Shown piece after piece: positions 1 to 7,712 of a stretch of DNA of 64,000 nt (position 1 is the first letter of the stretch; every line of letters starts with the position of its first letter). The notes beneath the pieces are model-generated. The model made no database searches, was not told the origin of the DNA, and worked only from the letters and a program-made list of their open reading frames with translations. Source of the DNA: Aminivibrio pyruvatiphilus. Lineage in GTDB: Bacteria; Synergistota; Synergistia; Synergistales; Aminobacteriaceae. The stretch covers positions 1 to 64,000 of the forward strand of contig NZ_SORI01000003.1 of the NCBI RefSeq assembly GCF_004366815.1, given 5' to 3'. The position numbers and the translations under genes were made by a program.

Positions 1-80
1 TTCGACCACGCCTTCGAACAGGCGCTCATGCACGCTCCGCACTGCACGCACCGGTCCAGGTACGTCTTCAGTAATTTCAA
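1..80 (-). CDS. 4Fe-4S ferredoxin-like protein, N-terminus only (cut by window start)
   Basis: This is the first 26 codons of a gene that continues off the left edge. On the minus strand the reading begins M-K-L-L-K-T-Y-L-D-R-C-V-Q-C-G-A-C-M-S-A and goes on to a fourth Cys, giving the C-x2-C-x2-C-x3-C spacing of a bacterial 4Fe-4S cluster site. The start is a TTG at 80-78, chosen because an AAAAGGAG ribosome binding site (89-96) lies 8 bases upstream; no in-frame ATG precedes the cysteines. The family carries electrons to oxidoreductases or acts as a subunit of them. Which partner it serves cannot be told because the downstream genes are outside the window. A 19-bp dyad at 121-139 lies just upstream. 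Confidence 0.65.
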   Translation of the reverse strand, partial: MKLLKTYLDRCVQCGACMSACSKAWS

Positions 81-120
81 GGTCAACACTCCTTTTCTGA
101 GAAAGCTGATTGCTTCTTGC

Positions 121-139
121 ACCCGTACTTCGTACAGGT
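121..139. promoter_or_regulatory. 19-bp near-perfect palindrome upstream of the ferredoxin gene
   Basis: The bases read ACC-C-GTAC-TTC-GTAC-A-GGT, two ACCnGTAC half-sites around a 3-base centre, with only the n position breaking the symmetry. It ends 41 bases before the TTG start of the minus-strand ferredoxin gene, a usual place for an operator. No run of T follows on either strand, so it is not a good intrinsic terminator. The cognate regulator is unknown. Confidence 0.4.
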
Positions 140-286
140 ATGGAAAAATGAGCCGATGGACAGGTGTTGAAAAAACACAATACACCCATCATCTTTTCAT
201 TTTACTCGGAAACGGACGGGAAGGACACTTTTTTGACGGTTTCGGGTGATTTTGCTCCCTTTTGTCAACGGAGGGAAAAAGTGCAC

Positions 287-1168
287 TCAGCCTTTTTTGC
301 TTTTCAATGCCAGCAGCCCCACTCCCGAAAAGAGCAGCGCGACCCCTGCGGCTCCCGTCAGGTTCATTCTCTCCCCCAGAAGGAGCACCCCCAAGAGGGC
401 GGCAGTGAGGGGTTCTGCCATGGAAAGGGTGACGCTCGTAGAGGCCGGCACGGTGGACAGTCCCTTCAGGAAGAGGAAATAGGCCAGGGCTGTAGCTATA
501 AGTCCGAGATGGAAGGCGACGAGAAGTCCCCGGGGCTGGAGAAGCCACGCGGGCGGCGAAGCGAGAAGAACGGGAAGCAGCACCAGGCCCGCGGCGGAAA
601 AAACGAGGCCGTTCACGGCATCCGCCCCGTGGTCCCGCAGCAGCCGCTTGCTTCCGAGGACAAACACGGAATAGGAAAAACCGGCCCCCAGGGAAAACAG
701 GACCCCCACAGGATCCACCGTCCCCCCTCCCTCCCCCGAAAGGGTGAGGAGGGAACACCCGACGATGGCGAGACAGCTGGAGGCATACCATTTTCTTTCG
801 GGCTTCTCCCCGAAAACGAGGTATCCCAGGGCTCCCGTAATTACGGGAGAGCTCGCGAGGGTGACCAGGGTCCCCACGGCGACCCCGGTCTTCGAGACGC
901 CGGTGAAAAAGAAGGGCTGGTAGGACGCCGTGGCCAGTATGGAAATCACCGTCGGAGCGAGGGGCCAGCGCCCCCCCGATGAGAAGGACCCCCGGAGAAG
1001 GGCGACGATGAGAAGGGCGGCTCCCCCGATGGCTACCCGGAGGGCGCCCACGGCCAGTGGCGTGGCTCCCGCAGGGGCCAGGGCCTGGGATGTTCCGGTG
1101 GTTCCCCACAACATGGCGCCGAGCAGTACAAAGAGGGCTCCTCCGGAAATGCTCCCTGTTTTCTCCAT
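287..1168 (-). CDS. EamA-family (DMT superfamily) permease
   Basis: A 293-residue, very hydrophobic protein with about ten predicted membrane helices in two homologous halves, the standard size and shape of an EamA transporter. The N-terminal motif G-A-x-L-W-G-T-T-G and the E-P-L-T-A-A-L-L-G-V-L-L-L-G-E motif in the second half (about residue 250) are typical. Such proteins export metabolites or amino acids across the inner membrane; the substrate cannot be predicted. It is transcribed away from the dipeptidase gene, with a 207-base divergent gap that holds a TATACT -10 element (1249-1244) facing this gene. No terminator is evident before the ferredoxin gene, which has its own ribosome binding site. 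Confidence 0.9.
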   Translation of the reverse strand: MEKTGSISGGALFVLLGAMLWGTTGTSQALAPAGATPLAVGALRVAIGGAALLIVALLRGSFSSGGRWPLAPTVISILATASYQPFFFTGVSKTGVAVGTLVTLASSPVITGALGYLVFGEKPERKWYASSCLAIVGCSLLTLSGEGGGTVDPVGVLFSLGAGFSYSVFVLGSKRLLRDHGADAVNGLVFSAAGLVLLPVLLASPPAWLLQPRGLLVAFHLGLIATALAYFLFLKGLSTVPASTSVTLSMAEPLTAALLGVLLLGERMNLTGAAGVALLFSGVGLLALKSKKG

Positions 1169-1243
1169 GACACTCTCCCTTTTCTGCTCCGCCTTCCCGG
1201 CTGCTGGAGAACTCCTTCCCGGGAATCGGGCGCTTTTTCTGCA

Positions 1244-1249
1244 AGTATA
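1244..1249 (-). promoter_or_regulatory. Candidate -10 element for the EamA gene
   Basis: TATACT on the minus strand, 75 bases upstream of the EamA start. No good -35 box stands 16-18 bases before it, so this is a weak call based on the -10 alone. Confidence 0.3.
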
Positions 1250-1303
1250 GCGGATCGGCGGGAAAAAGTGTTTCGTCAGAAAACGGCTCTTTTCGGAAAA
1301 GTC

Positions 1304-1331
1304 TTGCGGCCTCCGTCCGGAGGTCTATAAT
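1304..1331 (+). promoter_or_regulatory. Sigma-70-type promoter for the C69 dipeptidase
   Basis: TTGCGG (1304-1309), a 16-base spacer and a perfect TATAAT (1326-1331). The expected transcription start near 1338 leaves a short leader before the ATG at 1376, which has an AAGGAGG ribosome binding site. Confidence 0.6.
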
Positions 1332-1375
1332 CAGACCGAAACCGGCAGTTACCCCACACTTCAAGGAGGATTCCC

Positions 1376-3055
1376 ATGTTCCGAACAATCCGGTCCTTCA
1401 CCCTGCCCCTGCTGTTTCTTTTTCTCCTGGCCGCCGCCGGAGAGGCGTGCACCACCATCCTGGTGACGAAAGGCGCCTCCGCCGACGGCTCCGTTCTGGT
1501 CTCCCACTCGGACGACAACGATCTCATGGACCAGCGGATCATCTACGTTCCCGCCCAAAATCACGCCCCCGGCGCCGTGAGAGAGATTTTCTGCACCGCC
1601 GCCGCCATGGGAGAATTCCCCGAGTACAACACCTTCTCCTACCCCCGGATGGTCACATCCAAACGGGGCCCCGGGTACGACATCCCGGGACCGGCCACCA
1701 TTCCCCTGGGGACGATACCCCAGGTTCCGGAGACTTTCGCCTATTTCGACGGAAGCTACGGCATCATGAACGAGCGCCAGCTCATGTTCGGCGAGTGCAC
1801 CAACGGCGCGAAAGTCTCACCGGGGCCCGAACCGGGCAAGCGGATCATGTACTCGGCGGAGCTCTCCCGGATCGCCCTGGAGCGGTGCACCACCGCCAGA
1901 GAGGCCATCCGGCTCATCGGCGCCCTCATCGAGGAATACGGCCTCTACGCCACCGGCGAAACCCTCCCCGTGGCGGACACGGAAGAGGGATGGATCCTGG
2001 AGATGGCCCCCTCCCCCGAAGGAACGGGGGGACTGTGGGTGGCGAAAAAAGTCCCCGACGGTGAGATTTTCGTGGGGGCAAACCAGTTCAGGATCCGGGA
2101 AGTTGATCCTGACGACCCGGACATGATGTTCTCGGAAAACCTGCACGCCGTGGCCCAAAAACACGGCTGGTGGAAACCGGAGGACGGAAAGCTCGACTGG
2201 CTGAAAACGGTGAGCCTCGGGGAATACAACCATCCCTACTACTCCCTTCGCAGGGTCTGGAGAGTCCTTTCCCTGGCCGCGCCGTCGAAGAACTTCTCCC
2301 CCTGGGTGAAGGACGGCTACACGAAGGACTACCCCTTTTCGGTGAAGCCTGACAGAAAACTCACTGTAAGGGACGTGATGGGGCTCCACAGGGACCACTA
2401 CGAGGGAACGGAGTTCGATCTCACGAAGGGAACGGCCGCCGGACCCTTCGGGTATCCCGACCGGTTCTACGGCCCCTACGACGGGGCCGGGGATGTGGGG
2501 GATCCCAAGCGGAAGCTGGAGGGGGCATGGGAGCGACCCCTGTCGGTGACCTACTGCGGGTATGTCTTCGTGAACCAGGCCAGGGGCTGGCTTCCGGACG
2601 CCATCGGCGGACGCATGTGGCTCGGGCTTGACAAGCCCTCGGACACCGTCTTCCTGCCCTTCCACGCGGGTGTGACAAGGCTGCCCCGGTCGGTGGAAGT
2701 CTGCGACACCACGAAATTCTCCCGGGAAAGCGCGTGGTGGACCTTCAACTTCCTGGCGAACTACGCTGGCCTGAAATACAGCTATATGCACGGGGAGATC
2801 GCCGTTCTCCAGGAGCAGCTCGAGACGGGCTTCCTGAACGCCCTCGAGACGGTGGAGCGGAAAGCCCTCGACCTGTACAGGACGAACCCCTCCGGGGCCA
2901 GGGCATATCTCACGGACTTCGCCGAACGGAACACGGCGGAAACGCTGGAGCAGTGGCATGACCTCACGGACCGGCTGATCGTGAAATACAACGACGGACT
3001 CCTCACCGAGGGGGAAAGATCGGCCAGCCCCTGGGCTACCCCCAGGAATGGCTGA
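1376..3055 (+). CDS. Secreted C69-family dipeptidase (PepD-like)
   Basis: A 559-residue protein of peptidase family C69/U34, N-terminal-nucleophile hydrolases that cleave dipeptides. Residues 1-24 are a signal peptide (basic start, hydrophobic core, cut after G-E-A). Cys25 follows directly, in A-C-T-T-I-L-V; in this family the exposed Cys is the catalytic residue, so cleavage and activation could coincide. Next comes the A-D-G-S and S-H-S-D-D-N signature (residues about 36-49). The length fits secreted family members. The gene stands alone between a divergent permease and a convergent tyrA, with its own promoter. The likely role is supplying amino acids from extracytoplasmic peptides, which suits a peptide fermenter. 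Confidence 0.9.
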   Translation: MFRTIRSFTLPLLFLFLLAAAGEACTTILVTKGASADGSVLVSHSDDNDLMDQRIIYVPAQNHAPGAVREIFCTAAAMGEFPEYNTFSYPRMVTSKRGPGYDIPGPATIPLGTIPQVPETFAYFDGSYGIMNERQLMFGECTNGAKVSPGPEPGKRIMYSAELSRIALERCTTAREAIRLIGALIEEYGLYATGETLPVADTEEGWILEMAPSPEGTGGLWVAKKVPDGEIFVGANQFRIREVDPDDPDMMFSENLHAVAQKHGWWKPEDGKLDWLKTVSLGEYNHPYYSLRRVWRVLSLAAPSKNFSPWVKDGYTKDYPFSVKPDRKLTVRDVMGLHRDHYEGTEFDLTKGTAAGPFGYPDRFYGPYDGAGDVGDPKRKLEGAWERPLSVTYCGYVFVNQARGWLPDAIGGRMWLGLDKPSDTVFLPFHAGVTRLPRSVEVCDTTKFSRESAWWTFNFLANYAGLKYSYMHGEIAVLQEQLETGFLNALETVERKALDLYRTNPSGARAYLTDFAERNTAETLEQWHDLTDRLIVKYNDGLLTEGERSASPWATPRNG

Positions 3056-3117
3056 AAACCACGTCATGGCCCTCGGGCCCCACGTCCTACGAAAAACCTG
3101 CCGGGAAATAGCGAAAA

Positions 3118-3144
3118 GGGCCGGGCTGTGTGTCAGCCCGGCCC
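3118..3144. terminator. Hairpin between convergent dipeptidase and tyrA genes
   Basis: A 10-bp perfect stem GGGCCGGGCT / AGCCCGGCCC with a 7-base loop. On the minus strand it is followed by TTTT, on the plus strand by TCTGATTTT. It sits between the stop codons of two converging genes and probably stops transcription from both sides. Confidence 0.65.
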
Positions 3145-3152
3145 TCTGATTT

Positions 3153-4034
3153 TCAGCCTCTCTTTCGGCTCAGGGTTCCTTTCCCCGCCAGAACGGCCTC
3201 CCGGCACCGGGCAGCCCTGGCAAGCAGGGCCTCGAGCTCTTCCGGAGACGCTGCAAGAAGAGCGTCGAGAATCGCCCGGTATTTCCCGGCAAGCCGCCGG
3301 ATCTGTTCACCGTTTGTGCTTGCCATATCGGCCCCGAGCTCAGGCAGGCCTCCCGCCACGCGGGTCGTGTCCCGGAACCCTCCCGCAGCGAGAAGGGGAA
3401 CCAGGGGATGCAGTTCCGTCTCCTCCCCTGCGAGAAGGGCGAGGGACGCGGCCACCAGCACCGGGAAATGGCTGATGCAGGCTGCGGCGGCGTCGTGTTC
3501 TTCGGCACCGGTCCTGAGCGGACGCCCCCCCAGAGCTTCCGCCAGTTCTTCCGCCAGGCCCAGGGCTTCTTCGCCGGTATTTTCGAAGGGAACCACGGCG
3601 CACACCGCACCCTGGAAAAGGGCCGGGTCTGCGTTCTCCAGGCCTCCCCGCTCTTTTCCCGCCATGGGGTGAAACCCGGCGTAGCATGGCCCCCACAGGG
3701 GCGCGAGCTTCCGCCCGACCTCGGTCTTGGTGCTCGCAAGGTCGAAGACGGCCCTGACGGCCGGCCCCGCGGCGGGACGGATCCTTCGGGCCGTCTCCTC
3801 CATGGAGCGGATTGGAACGGCGAGGATCAGCACGTCCCCCAGGGAGGCGCATTCCTCCGCCGTGGCGCAGGCCCTTCCGATCACGCCCGTTTCCCTGGCC
3901 CGGCGGACCGTTTCGGGGTTCCGGCTCCACCCGGCGACACTCTTCACAGCTCGGTCCCGGGAGAGCTTCCAGGCCAGGGAACCGCCCAGAAGGCCGAGAC
4001 CGAAAACGGAAACCGTACAGTTCTTCAAGTTCAT
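3153..4034 (-). CDS. tyrA: Prephenate dehydrogenase
   Basis: A 293-residue TyrA: oxidative decarboxylation of prephenate to 4-hydroxyphenylpyruvate in tyrosine synthesis. The N-terminus has the dinucleotide-binding V-F-G-L-G-L-L-G-G-S motif (about residues 8-17), then D-L-A-S-T-K-T-E-V and the substrate-loop motif G-F-H-P-M-A-G-K-E-R-G-G. The second half is the all-helical dimerisation domain. No chorismate mutase or ACT domain is fused. An open frame continues upstream to 4508, but ATG 4034 starts the conserved fold and overlaps the ybaN stop in ATGA, so the two genes are translationally coupled. No other aromatic pathway gene is nearby. Confidence 0.9.
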   Translation of the reverse strand: MNLKNCTVSVFGLGLLGGSLAWKLSRDRAVKSVAGWSRNPETVRRARETGVIGRACATAEECASLGDVLILAVPIRSMEETARRIRPAAGPAVRAVFDLASTKTEVGRKLAPLWGPCYAGFHPMAGKERGGLENADPALFQGAVCAVVPFENTGEEALGLAEELAEALGGRPLRTGAEEHDAAAACISHFPVLVAASLALLAGEETELHPLVPLLAAGGFRDTTRVAGGLPELGADMASTNGEQIRRLAGKYRAILDALLAASPEELEALLARAARCREAVLAGKGTLSRKRG

Positions 4035-4423
4035 TCCGTCTTCTCCTTTTCGGCCCCGGCAGGTGCGGCAGGACATTCCCTGAGAAGCAGGACCACCAGG
4101 TCCCCGATAAGGAACGTGCCGAATACAGCCCAGGACATCCACCCCGGAGGAACGAAGAGCCACGTGGACGTTCCCCCTCCAAGGGTCATCATGGTGATGG
4201 CCCACACCTTCATCCTCCTGGAGACGCACCGGTTTTTCTCCCAGTTCCGGATGGTGCGGCCGAAACGTCGATGCTGGCGCATCCACCGGTGCATCTTTGG
4301 CGACGAGCGGGCGAAACATGCCGCCGCCACCAGCACGAAGGGCACCGTTGGCATGATGGGAAGCAGCGCCCCGATAAAGCCGAGGGCCAGGAAGAGCATT
4401 CCGAGAAGGGTCCAGAGATTCAT
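4031..4423 (-). CDS. YbaN-family (DUF454) small inner-membrane protein
   Basis: A 130-residue protein with an N-terminal hydrophobic pair of helices around L-G-x-I-G-A-L-L-P-I-M-P-T-V-P-F, a basic middle (M-R-Q-H-R-R-F-G-R, N-W-E-K-N-R) and two further hydrophobic stretches. That P-T-T/V-P-F signature followed by C-F-A-R-S-S is typical of DUF454. Its function is not established. It overlaps tyrA by 4 bases and is the first gene of that pair. Confidence 0.8.
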   Translation of the reverse strand: MNLWTLLGMLFLALGFIGALLPIMPTVPFVLVAAACFARSSPKMHRWMRQHRRFGRTIRNWEKNRCVSRRMKVWAITMMTLGGGTSTWLFVPPGWMSWAVFGTFLIGDLVVLLLRECPAAPAGAEKEKTE

Positions 4424-4470
4424 CGCGACTCACCGCAGCAGGAAAAGATTTTTGGAGCCGGAACACCATA

Positions 4471-4629
4471 TCATAAAATAACGGCGCTGTGGCCGGGGTT
4501 TTCTGCAAAAAAAGGAGCGATACCCTCAGGCCCGTATTCGGCGATGAGTTCCGTGGTCATACGTCGCCAGGAGGTGCTCCGGATTGTAAATGGCCGCGAA
4601 CAGGAAATTGACGAACAGACGTCCGCCAT
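4471..4629 (-). other. Possible small or decayed ORF after the cupin gene
   Basis: A 52-codon frame opens with ATG 4629, six bases after GGGAG, and ends at 4471. Its N-terminal half (rich in Ser, Arg and Cys) looks non-coding. The neighbouring frame over the same bases reads smoothly as F-V-N-F-L-F-A-A-I-Y-N-P-E-H-L-L-A-T-Y, whereas the C-terminal half of the first frame reads T-E-L-I-A-E-Y-G-P-E-G-I-A-P-F-F. The switch of plausible frames suggests a frameshifted gene remnant. It could equally be chance. Confidence 0.2.
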
Positions 4630-4645
4630 ACCCATCTCCCTTCGT

Positions 4646-5014
4646 TCAGTCGTCTATATCTTCATAGGCTTCCGGGACGAACCGGGGGGTGCAGACGCAG
4701 AAAAAGACAAGGTCATCCGGCCCCGTGTTGCTTATGCGCTGACGCGCCAGCGGCGGAATGACCGCCACGTCTCCCGGAAGAACCTCCCGGGGCTGAAGAT
4801 CCCCGATCTCGACCCGCCCCCGGCCGGCAAGAATATAGTAACGCTCCGTCACGCCGGCGAGCCTGTGCCACCGGGTCGTCACGCCCGGTTCCACCCTGGC
4901 ACGGGCGATGGAAACATGGGGATCCCGGGGGTCGTTCCACGATTCCAGAATATGGCATCGTTCATCAGTATAATACTCCCGTCCCTCGCCGGGACGAAAA
5001 ACGATCTCCTCCAT
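4646..5014 (-). CDS. Small cupin-domain protein
   Basis: A 122-residue single-domain cupin. The metal-site motifs are partly recognisable: T-R-W-H-R-L-A-G-V-T-E-R-Y-Y-I-L-A-G-R-G (about residues 46-65) and P-G-D-V-A-V-I-P-P-L-A-R-Q-R-I-S-N (about 80-97), in which the usual final His is replaced by an Arg or Gln context. ATG 5014 is chosen because AGGAGG stands 5 bases upstream; the frame extends further but without a ribosome binding site. Cupins of this size bind a metal and a small ligand and serve as isomerases, dioxygenases or binding proteins; no specific reaction can be given. Confidence 0.8.
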   Translation of the reverse strand: MEEIVFRPGEGREYYTDERCHILESWNDPRDPHVSIARARVEPGVTTRWHRLAGVTERYYILAGRGRVEIGDLQPREVLPGDVAVIPPLARQRISNTGPDDLVFFCVCTPRFVPEAYEDIDD

Positions 5015-5132
5015 GGCGCCTCCTTTCCGGGTCGGCACCTCTGCCTCCCATTGAAGACAGAGGACAGAAAAACAAAAAACCTCCCTTGGCACGGAAAAGC
5101 CCAACAGGGCATCCCTGCCGGAAGGGCACCGG

Positions 5133-5612
5133 TCAAAGAATTTCCTTTTCCATCATCACCAGGGTATCTTCCCGGGAGTACTCACGGAAACCGAACTTCC
5201 CGTAGCAGTTCATTGCCCGTTCATTGTAGGTTCTGACCTTCAGAACGAGGCGTCGTGCTCCCATCGTTTCTTTCGCGCATCGTTCCAGCAGGGAAAGCGA
5301 TTCTCTTCCCGCTCCCCTGCTGCGCAATTCAGGGGTGATGTACAGAAACCGAACCATCACTGAATCCCTGTCCCCTCTGACGGGAGCGAGTGCTCCATGG
5401 CCAACGGGACATTCCTCTTCGCCGTACACGAGAAAGGAGCGCGCCCCCGTCGCAGGGTCAAGCTCACACCGCCACTGTTCATGGCTGAAGGGAAATTCTG
5501 CCAGGGGCCATACAAGGTACAGGTCCTCCGGATCCGCAATCATCCGCTCCAGAACAGCCGTATCGAGGGGTGTATTTTCTGCTATCCGCAGACCGTGTCG
5601 ATTTTCGGCCAT
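5133..5612 (-). CDS. GNAT-family N-acetyltransferase
   Basis: A 159-residue protein with the Gcn5 fold. The acetyl-CoA pyrophosphate loop is R-S-R-G-A-G-R-E-S-L (about residues 95-104), after a beta-strand F-L-Y-I-T-P-E. The C-terminal V-R-T-Y-N-E-R-A-M-N-C-Y-G-K-F-G-F-R-E-Y is the classic end motif. The start ATG 5612 is preferred over one 17 codons upstream because AAAGGAG lies 12 bases before it. The acceptor is unknown; the N-terminus resembles YjdJ/RimI-like enzymes only broadly. Confidence 0.85.
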   Translation of the reverse strand: MAENRHGLRIAENTPLDTAVLERMIADPEDLYLVWPLAEFPFSHEQWRCELDPATGARSFLVYGEEECPVGHGALAPVRGDRDSVMVRFLYITPELRSRGAGRESLSLLERCAKETMGARRLVLKVRTYNERAMNCYGKFGFREYSREDTLVMMEKEIL

Positions 5613-5704
5613 GCCTGCCCCATCTCCTTTTTTTATTGTTCCTTCCCCACTATGATACTTCACAATCGGTCAAGGGAGATTTCCGTTTTTCCGCAACCTG
5701 AAAG

Positions 5705-5713
5705 TGCTATCAT
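5705..5713 (+). promoter_or_regulatory. Candidate extended -10 promoter for the ROK kinase gene
   Basis: TGC-TATCAT (TG at 5705-5706, -10 at 5708-5713) fits an extended -10 element; the -35 region is only T-rich. The start codon of the ROK gene is 61 bases downstream of the -10. Confidence 0.35.
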
Positions 5714-5774
5714 TGTCCGGAATATGAAGGGGACAGCGTTCTGCGCAGCCCCCGTTGAAAGGAGGAACCCGGCC

Positions 5775-6740
5775 GTGAACGACATGCCTTTTTTCGGAGG
5801 CATCGAAGCCGGAGGAACGAAGATCGTCTGCGCCTCGGGAACGGGGCCGGAAGATATCCACAGGGCTGAATTCCCCTCGGGAGACGTCCCGGAGACTGTC
5901 CTGCCCTCCGTCATAGGGTGGCTGCGGGGTGAGGAACATCGCCGGGGGCCGTTCCGGGCCCTTGGCATAGGCTCCTTCGGGCCCGTGGACCTCAGCCCCC
6001 TTTCTCCGTCTTATGGCCGCATCACCACTACGCCCAAGGAGGGCTGGAGGTATACGGACATCCTGGGCGCTTTCAGGCGGGCCTTCCCCGGCATCCCCAT
6101 AGGTTTCGACACGGACGTAAACGCCGCCGCCCTGGGGGAACGCCGGTGGGGCGCCGCCCGGGGGCTTGATGATTTCGTCTACATCACCATGGGCACCGGC
6201 ATCGGCGCAGGGGCCATGGCCGGAGGAAGCCCCCTCCACGGCCTGGTCCATCCGGAAGCTGGTCATATAAGGATTCCGAGGTTGCCCGGCGACGCCTTTC
6301 CCGGGATCTGCCCCTTCCACGGCGACTGCTGGGAAGGCCTGTGCTCCGGGCCTGCCATCCGGAAAAGAACGGGAATCCCCGCTGAAGACCTTCCCGGAGA
6401 CCACGAGGCATGGATCCTGACAGCCCGGTACACCGCCCTCGCCGTCGCAAACCTGGTCTGCACCCTCTCCCCCCGCAGGGTGATCCTCGGCGGAAGCGTT
6501 CCCCGGGCCGGGCTCCTGGGAAGGGAAAGGTTCCTCGCCATGGTGAGGGGCGGAGTGAGGGAAGCCCTCGGCGGCTATATCTCCGCCCCGGAGCTGTCTG
6601 GGGACCTGTCGGGCTATATCCTGCCTCCCCTGCTGGAGGAAAACGCCGGAATCTGCGGCGCCCTGGTCCTCGCCCGGGAGGCGTGGGACAAGGACCGGCG
6701 GCATGAAACAGCCTCCAGGGAGGACATCAGTTCCCGCTGA
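5775..6740 (+). CDS. ROK-family sugar kinase (fructokinase-like)
   Basis: A 321-residue ROK protein. The N-terminal phosphate loop is G-G-I-E-A-G-G-T-K, the catalytic Asp lies in D-T-D-V-N-A-A-A-L-G-E, and the second phosphate motif is T-M-G-T-G-I-G-A-G. The family zinc site is complete: G-H-I-R-I-P then C-P-F-H-G-D-C-W-E-G-L-C-S-G. There is no N-terminal helix-turn-helix, so this is an enzyme and not a repressor. The motif order is that of bacterial fructokinases (ATP plus fructose to fructose 6-phosphate), but sugar choice cannot be proved. GTG 5775 is taken as start, 10 bases after GGAGG; ATG 5784 is the alternative. The 3-prime end overlaps the convergent azlD by 14 bases. Confidence 0.88.
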   Translation: MNDMPFFGGIEAGGTKIVCASGTGPEDIHRAEFPSGDVPETVLPSVIGWLRGEEHRRGPFRALGIGSFGPVDLSPLSPSYGRITTTPKEGWRYTDILGAFRRAFPGIPIGFDTDVNAAALGERRWGAARGLDDFVYITMGTGIGAGAMAGGSPLHGLVHPEAGHIRIPRLPGDAFPGICPFHGDCWEGLCSGPAIRKRTGIPAEDLPGDHEAWILTARYTALAVANLVCTLSPRRVILGGSVPRAGLLGRERFLAMVRGGVREALGGYISAPELSGDLSGYILPPLLEENAGICGALVLAREAWDKDRRHETASREDISSR

Positions 6741-7038
6741 GCAGCCTGAGGACGGCCACCGCCGCCATACCCAGCATCATGGCAAGGAAAACACTGCCCG
6801 TTTTCCGCACCGCCAGAAAAATCACTCCCGCTGCGGCCAGGCCGGGAAAGCCCGCTTCAGCGAGGCCGGGGAAAACCAGAGCGGCGAAGATGGTTCCGGG
6901 AAGGGCATCCATGGCCCTTCTGGCTCCGCCGGTCTTCGGGAGGCGGCTGCCGAAGGTCATGCCGAGAAACCGGATGGCGTAGACGAACAGAGCCGCAAGG
7001 AGGATGACCGTCCAGGCATCCCCGCCGGAGAACGTCAT
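6727..7038 (-). CDS. azlD: AzlD-family small subunit of branched-chain amino-acid exporter
   Basis: A 103-residue hydrophobic protein with about four membrane helices, the size and pattern of AzlD. It pairs with AzlC in the inner membrane to export branched-chain amino acids and analogues. ATG 7038 overlaps the azlC stop in ATGA, so translation is coupled. An upstream extension of 49 codons is Arg/Gly-rich and antisense-like, and is rejected. The 3-prime end runs 14 bases into the convergent kinase gene. Confidence 0.88.
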   Translation of the reverse strand: MTFSGGDAWTVILLAALFVYAIRFLGMTFGSRLPKTGGARRAMDALPGTIFAALVFPGLAEAGFPGLAAAGVIFLAVRKTGSVFLAMMLGMAAVAVLRLLSGN

Positions 7039-7712
7039 TGTTCCTGCCCTCCCCTCACTGCGGCGGCCGCTGCGCCCGCCGCTCCTCCCAGGAGGACGTA
7101 CCAGGCGCCGGGAAGCAGCCTGAAGGCAGTATATGCAACGGCTGCTGAAACAGCCCAGGGGAAGACATCTTTCCGGCCCCGCCACATGGTGACGGCAAGG
7201 GCCGCGAAAAGAGCGGTGAAGGCGAAATCAAGGCCGAACCGTTCCGGCGCTGTGATGGAGAATCCGAGGCCGTGGCCTGCCAGAACGCTGAAAAACCAGA
7301 ACAGCCCCACGCAAACCCCTCCGCCCACAAGAAAATCTCCCGAGACCGGCCTTCTGCGGCTCTCGGCCATGGTCACCGCCCAGTTCTCGTCGGTGACGAA
7401 ATGAACCCTCCACGCACTCCCGATCTTCCCGAAGGGGCCGAGCAGGGGTGCCACCGCCGCAGTAAGGAGGAAATACCGCACGTTCACCACCGCCGCCGCC
7501 AATGCCACCTGCCAGGCAGGAAAACCGCCGCCCCACATCCCCACCAGGATGAACTGGGCAGAGCCGGAAAAAACGGCCACGTTCATCACCGCAAGCATCG
7601 GCGCCGATACTCCCTTTTCCGCAGCCAGCACGCCGAATACAAGCCCGTACACCAGCACGCCGATCCCTGCGGGTACCGACGCCCGGAAGCCTCTCGCGAA
7701 TTCCGGAGTCAT
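7035..7712 (-). CDS. azlC: AzlC-family branched-chain amino-acid permease
   Basis: A 225-residue membrane protein of the AzlC family: A-G-I-G-V-L-V-Y-G-L-V-F-G-V-L-A at the N-terminus, the S-G-S-A-Q-F-I motif near residue 51 and F-V-T-D-E-N-W-A-V at about residue 105, all diagnostic. Together with AzlD it forms an exporter. The ribosome binding site GGAGGA is 8 bases before ATG 7712. In a fermenter living on peptides, export of surplus valine, leucine or isoleucine is a sensible role, but that is inference. Confidence 0.92.
   Translation of the reverse strand: MTPEFARGFRASVPAGIGVLVYGLVFGVLAAEKGVSAPMLAVMNVAVFSGSAQFILVGMWGGGFPAWQVALAAAVVNVRYFLLTAAVAPLLGPFGKIGSAWRVHFVTDENWAVTMAESRRRPVSGDFLVGGGVCVGLFWFFSVLAGHGLGFSITAPERFGLDFAFTALFAALAVTMWRGRKDVFPWAVSAAVAYTAFRLLPGAWYVLLGGAAGAAAAAVRGGQEQ

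Noticed and set aside
164-982. 272-codon plus-strand frame over the EamA gene
   Set aside because: Very high in Gly, Arg, Lys and Glu and exactly opposite a ten-helix permease.
5085-5102. TTGGCACG resembling a sigma-54 promoter
   Set aside because: The GC element at the right spacing lacks the TTGC form, and the strand faces away from both neighbouring genes.
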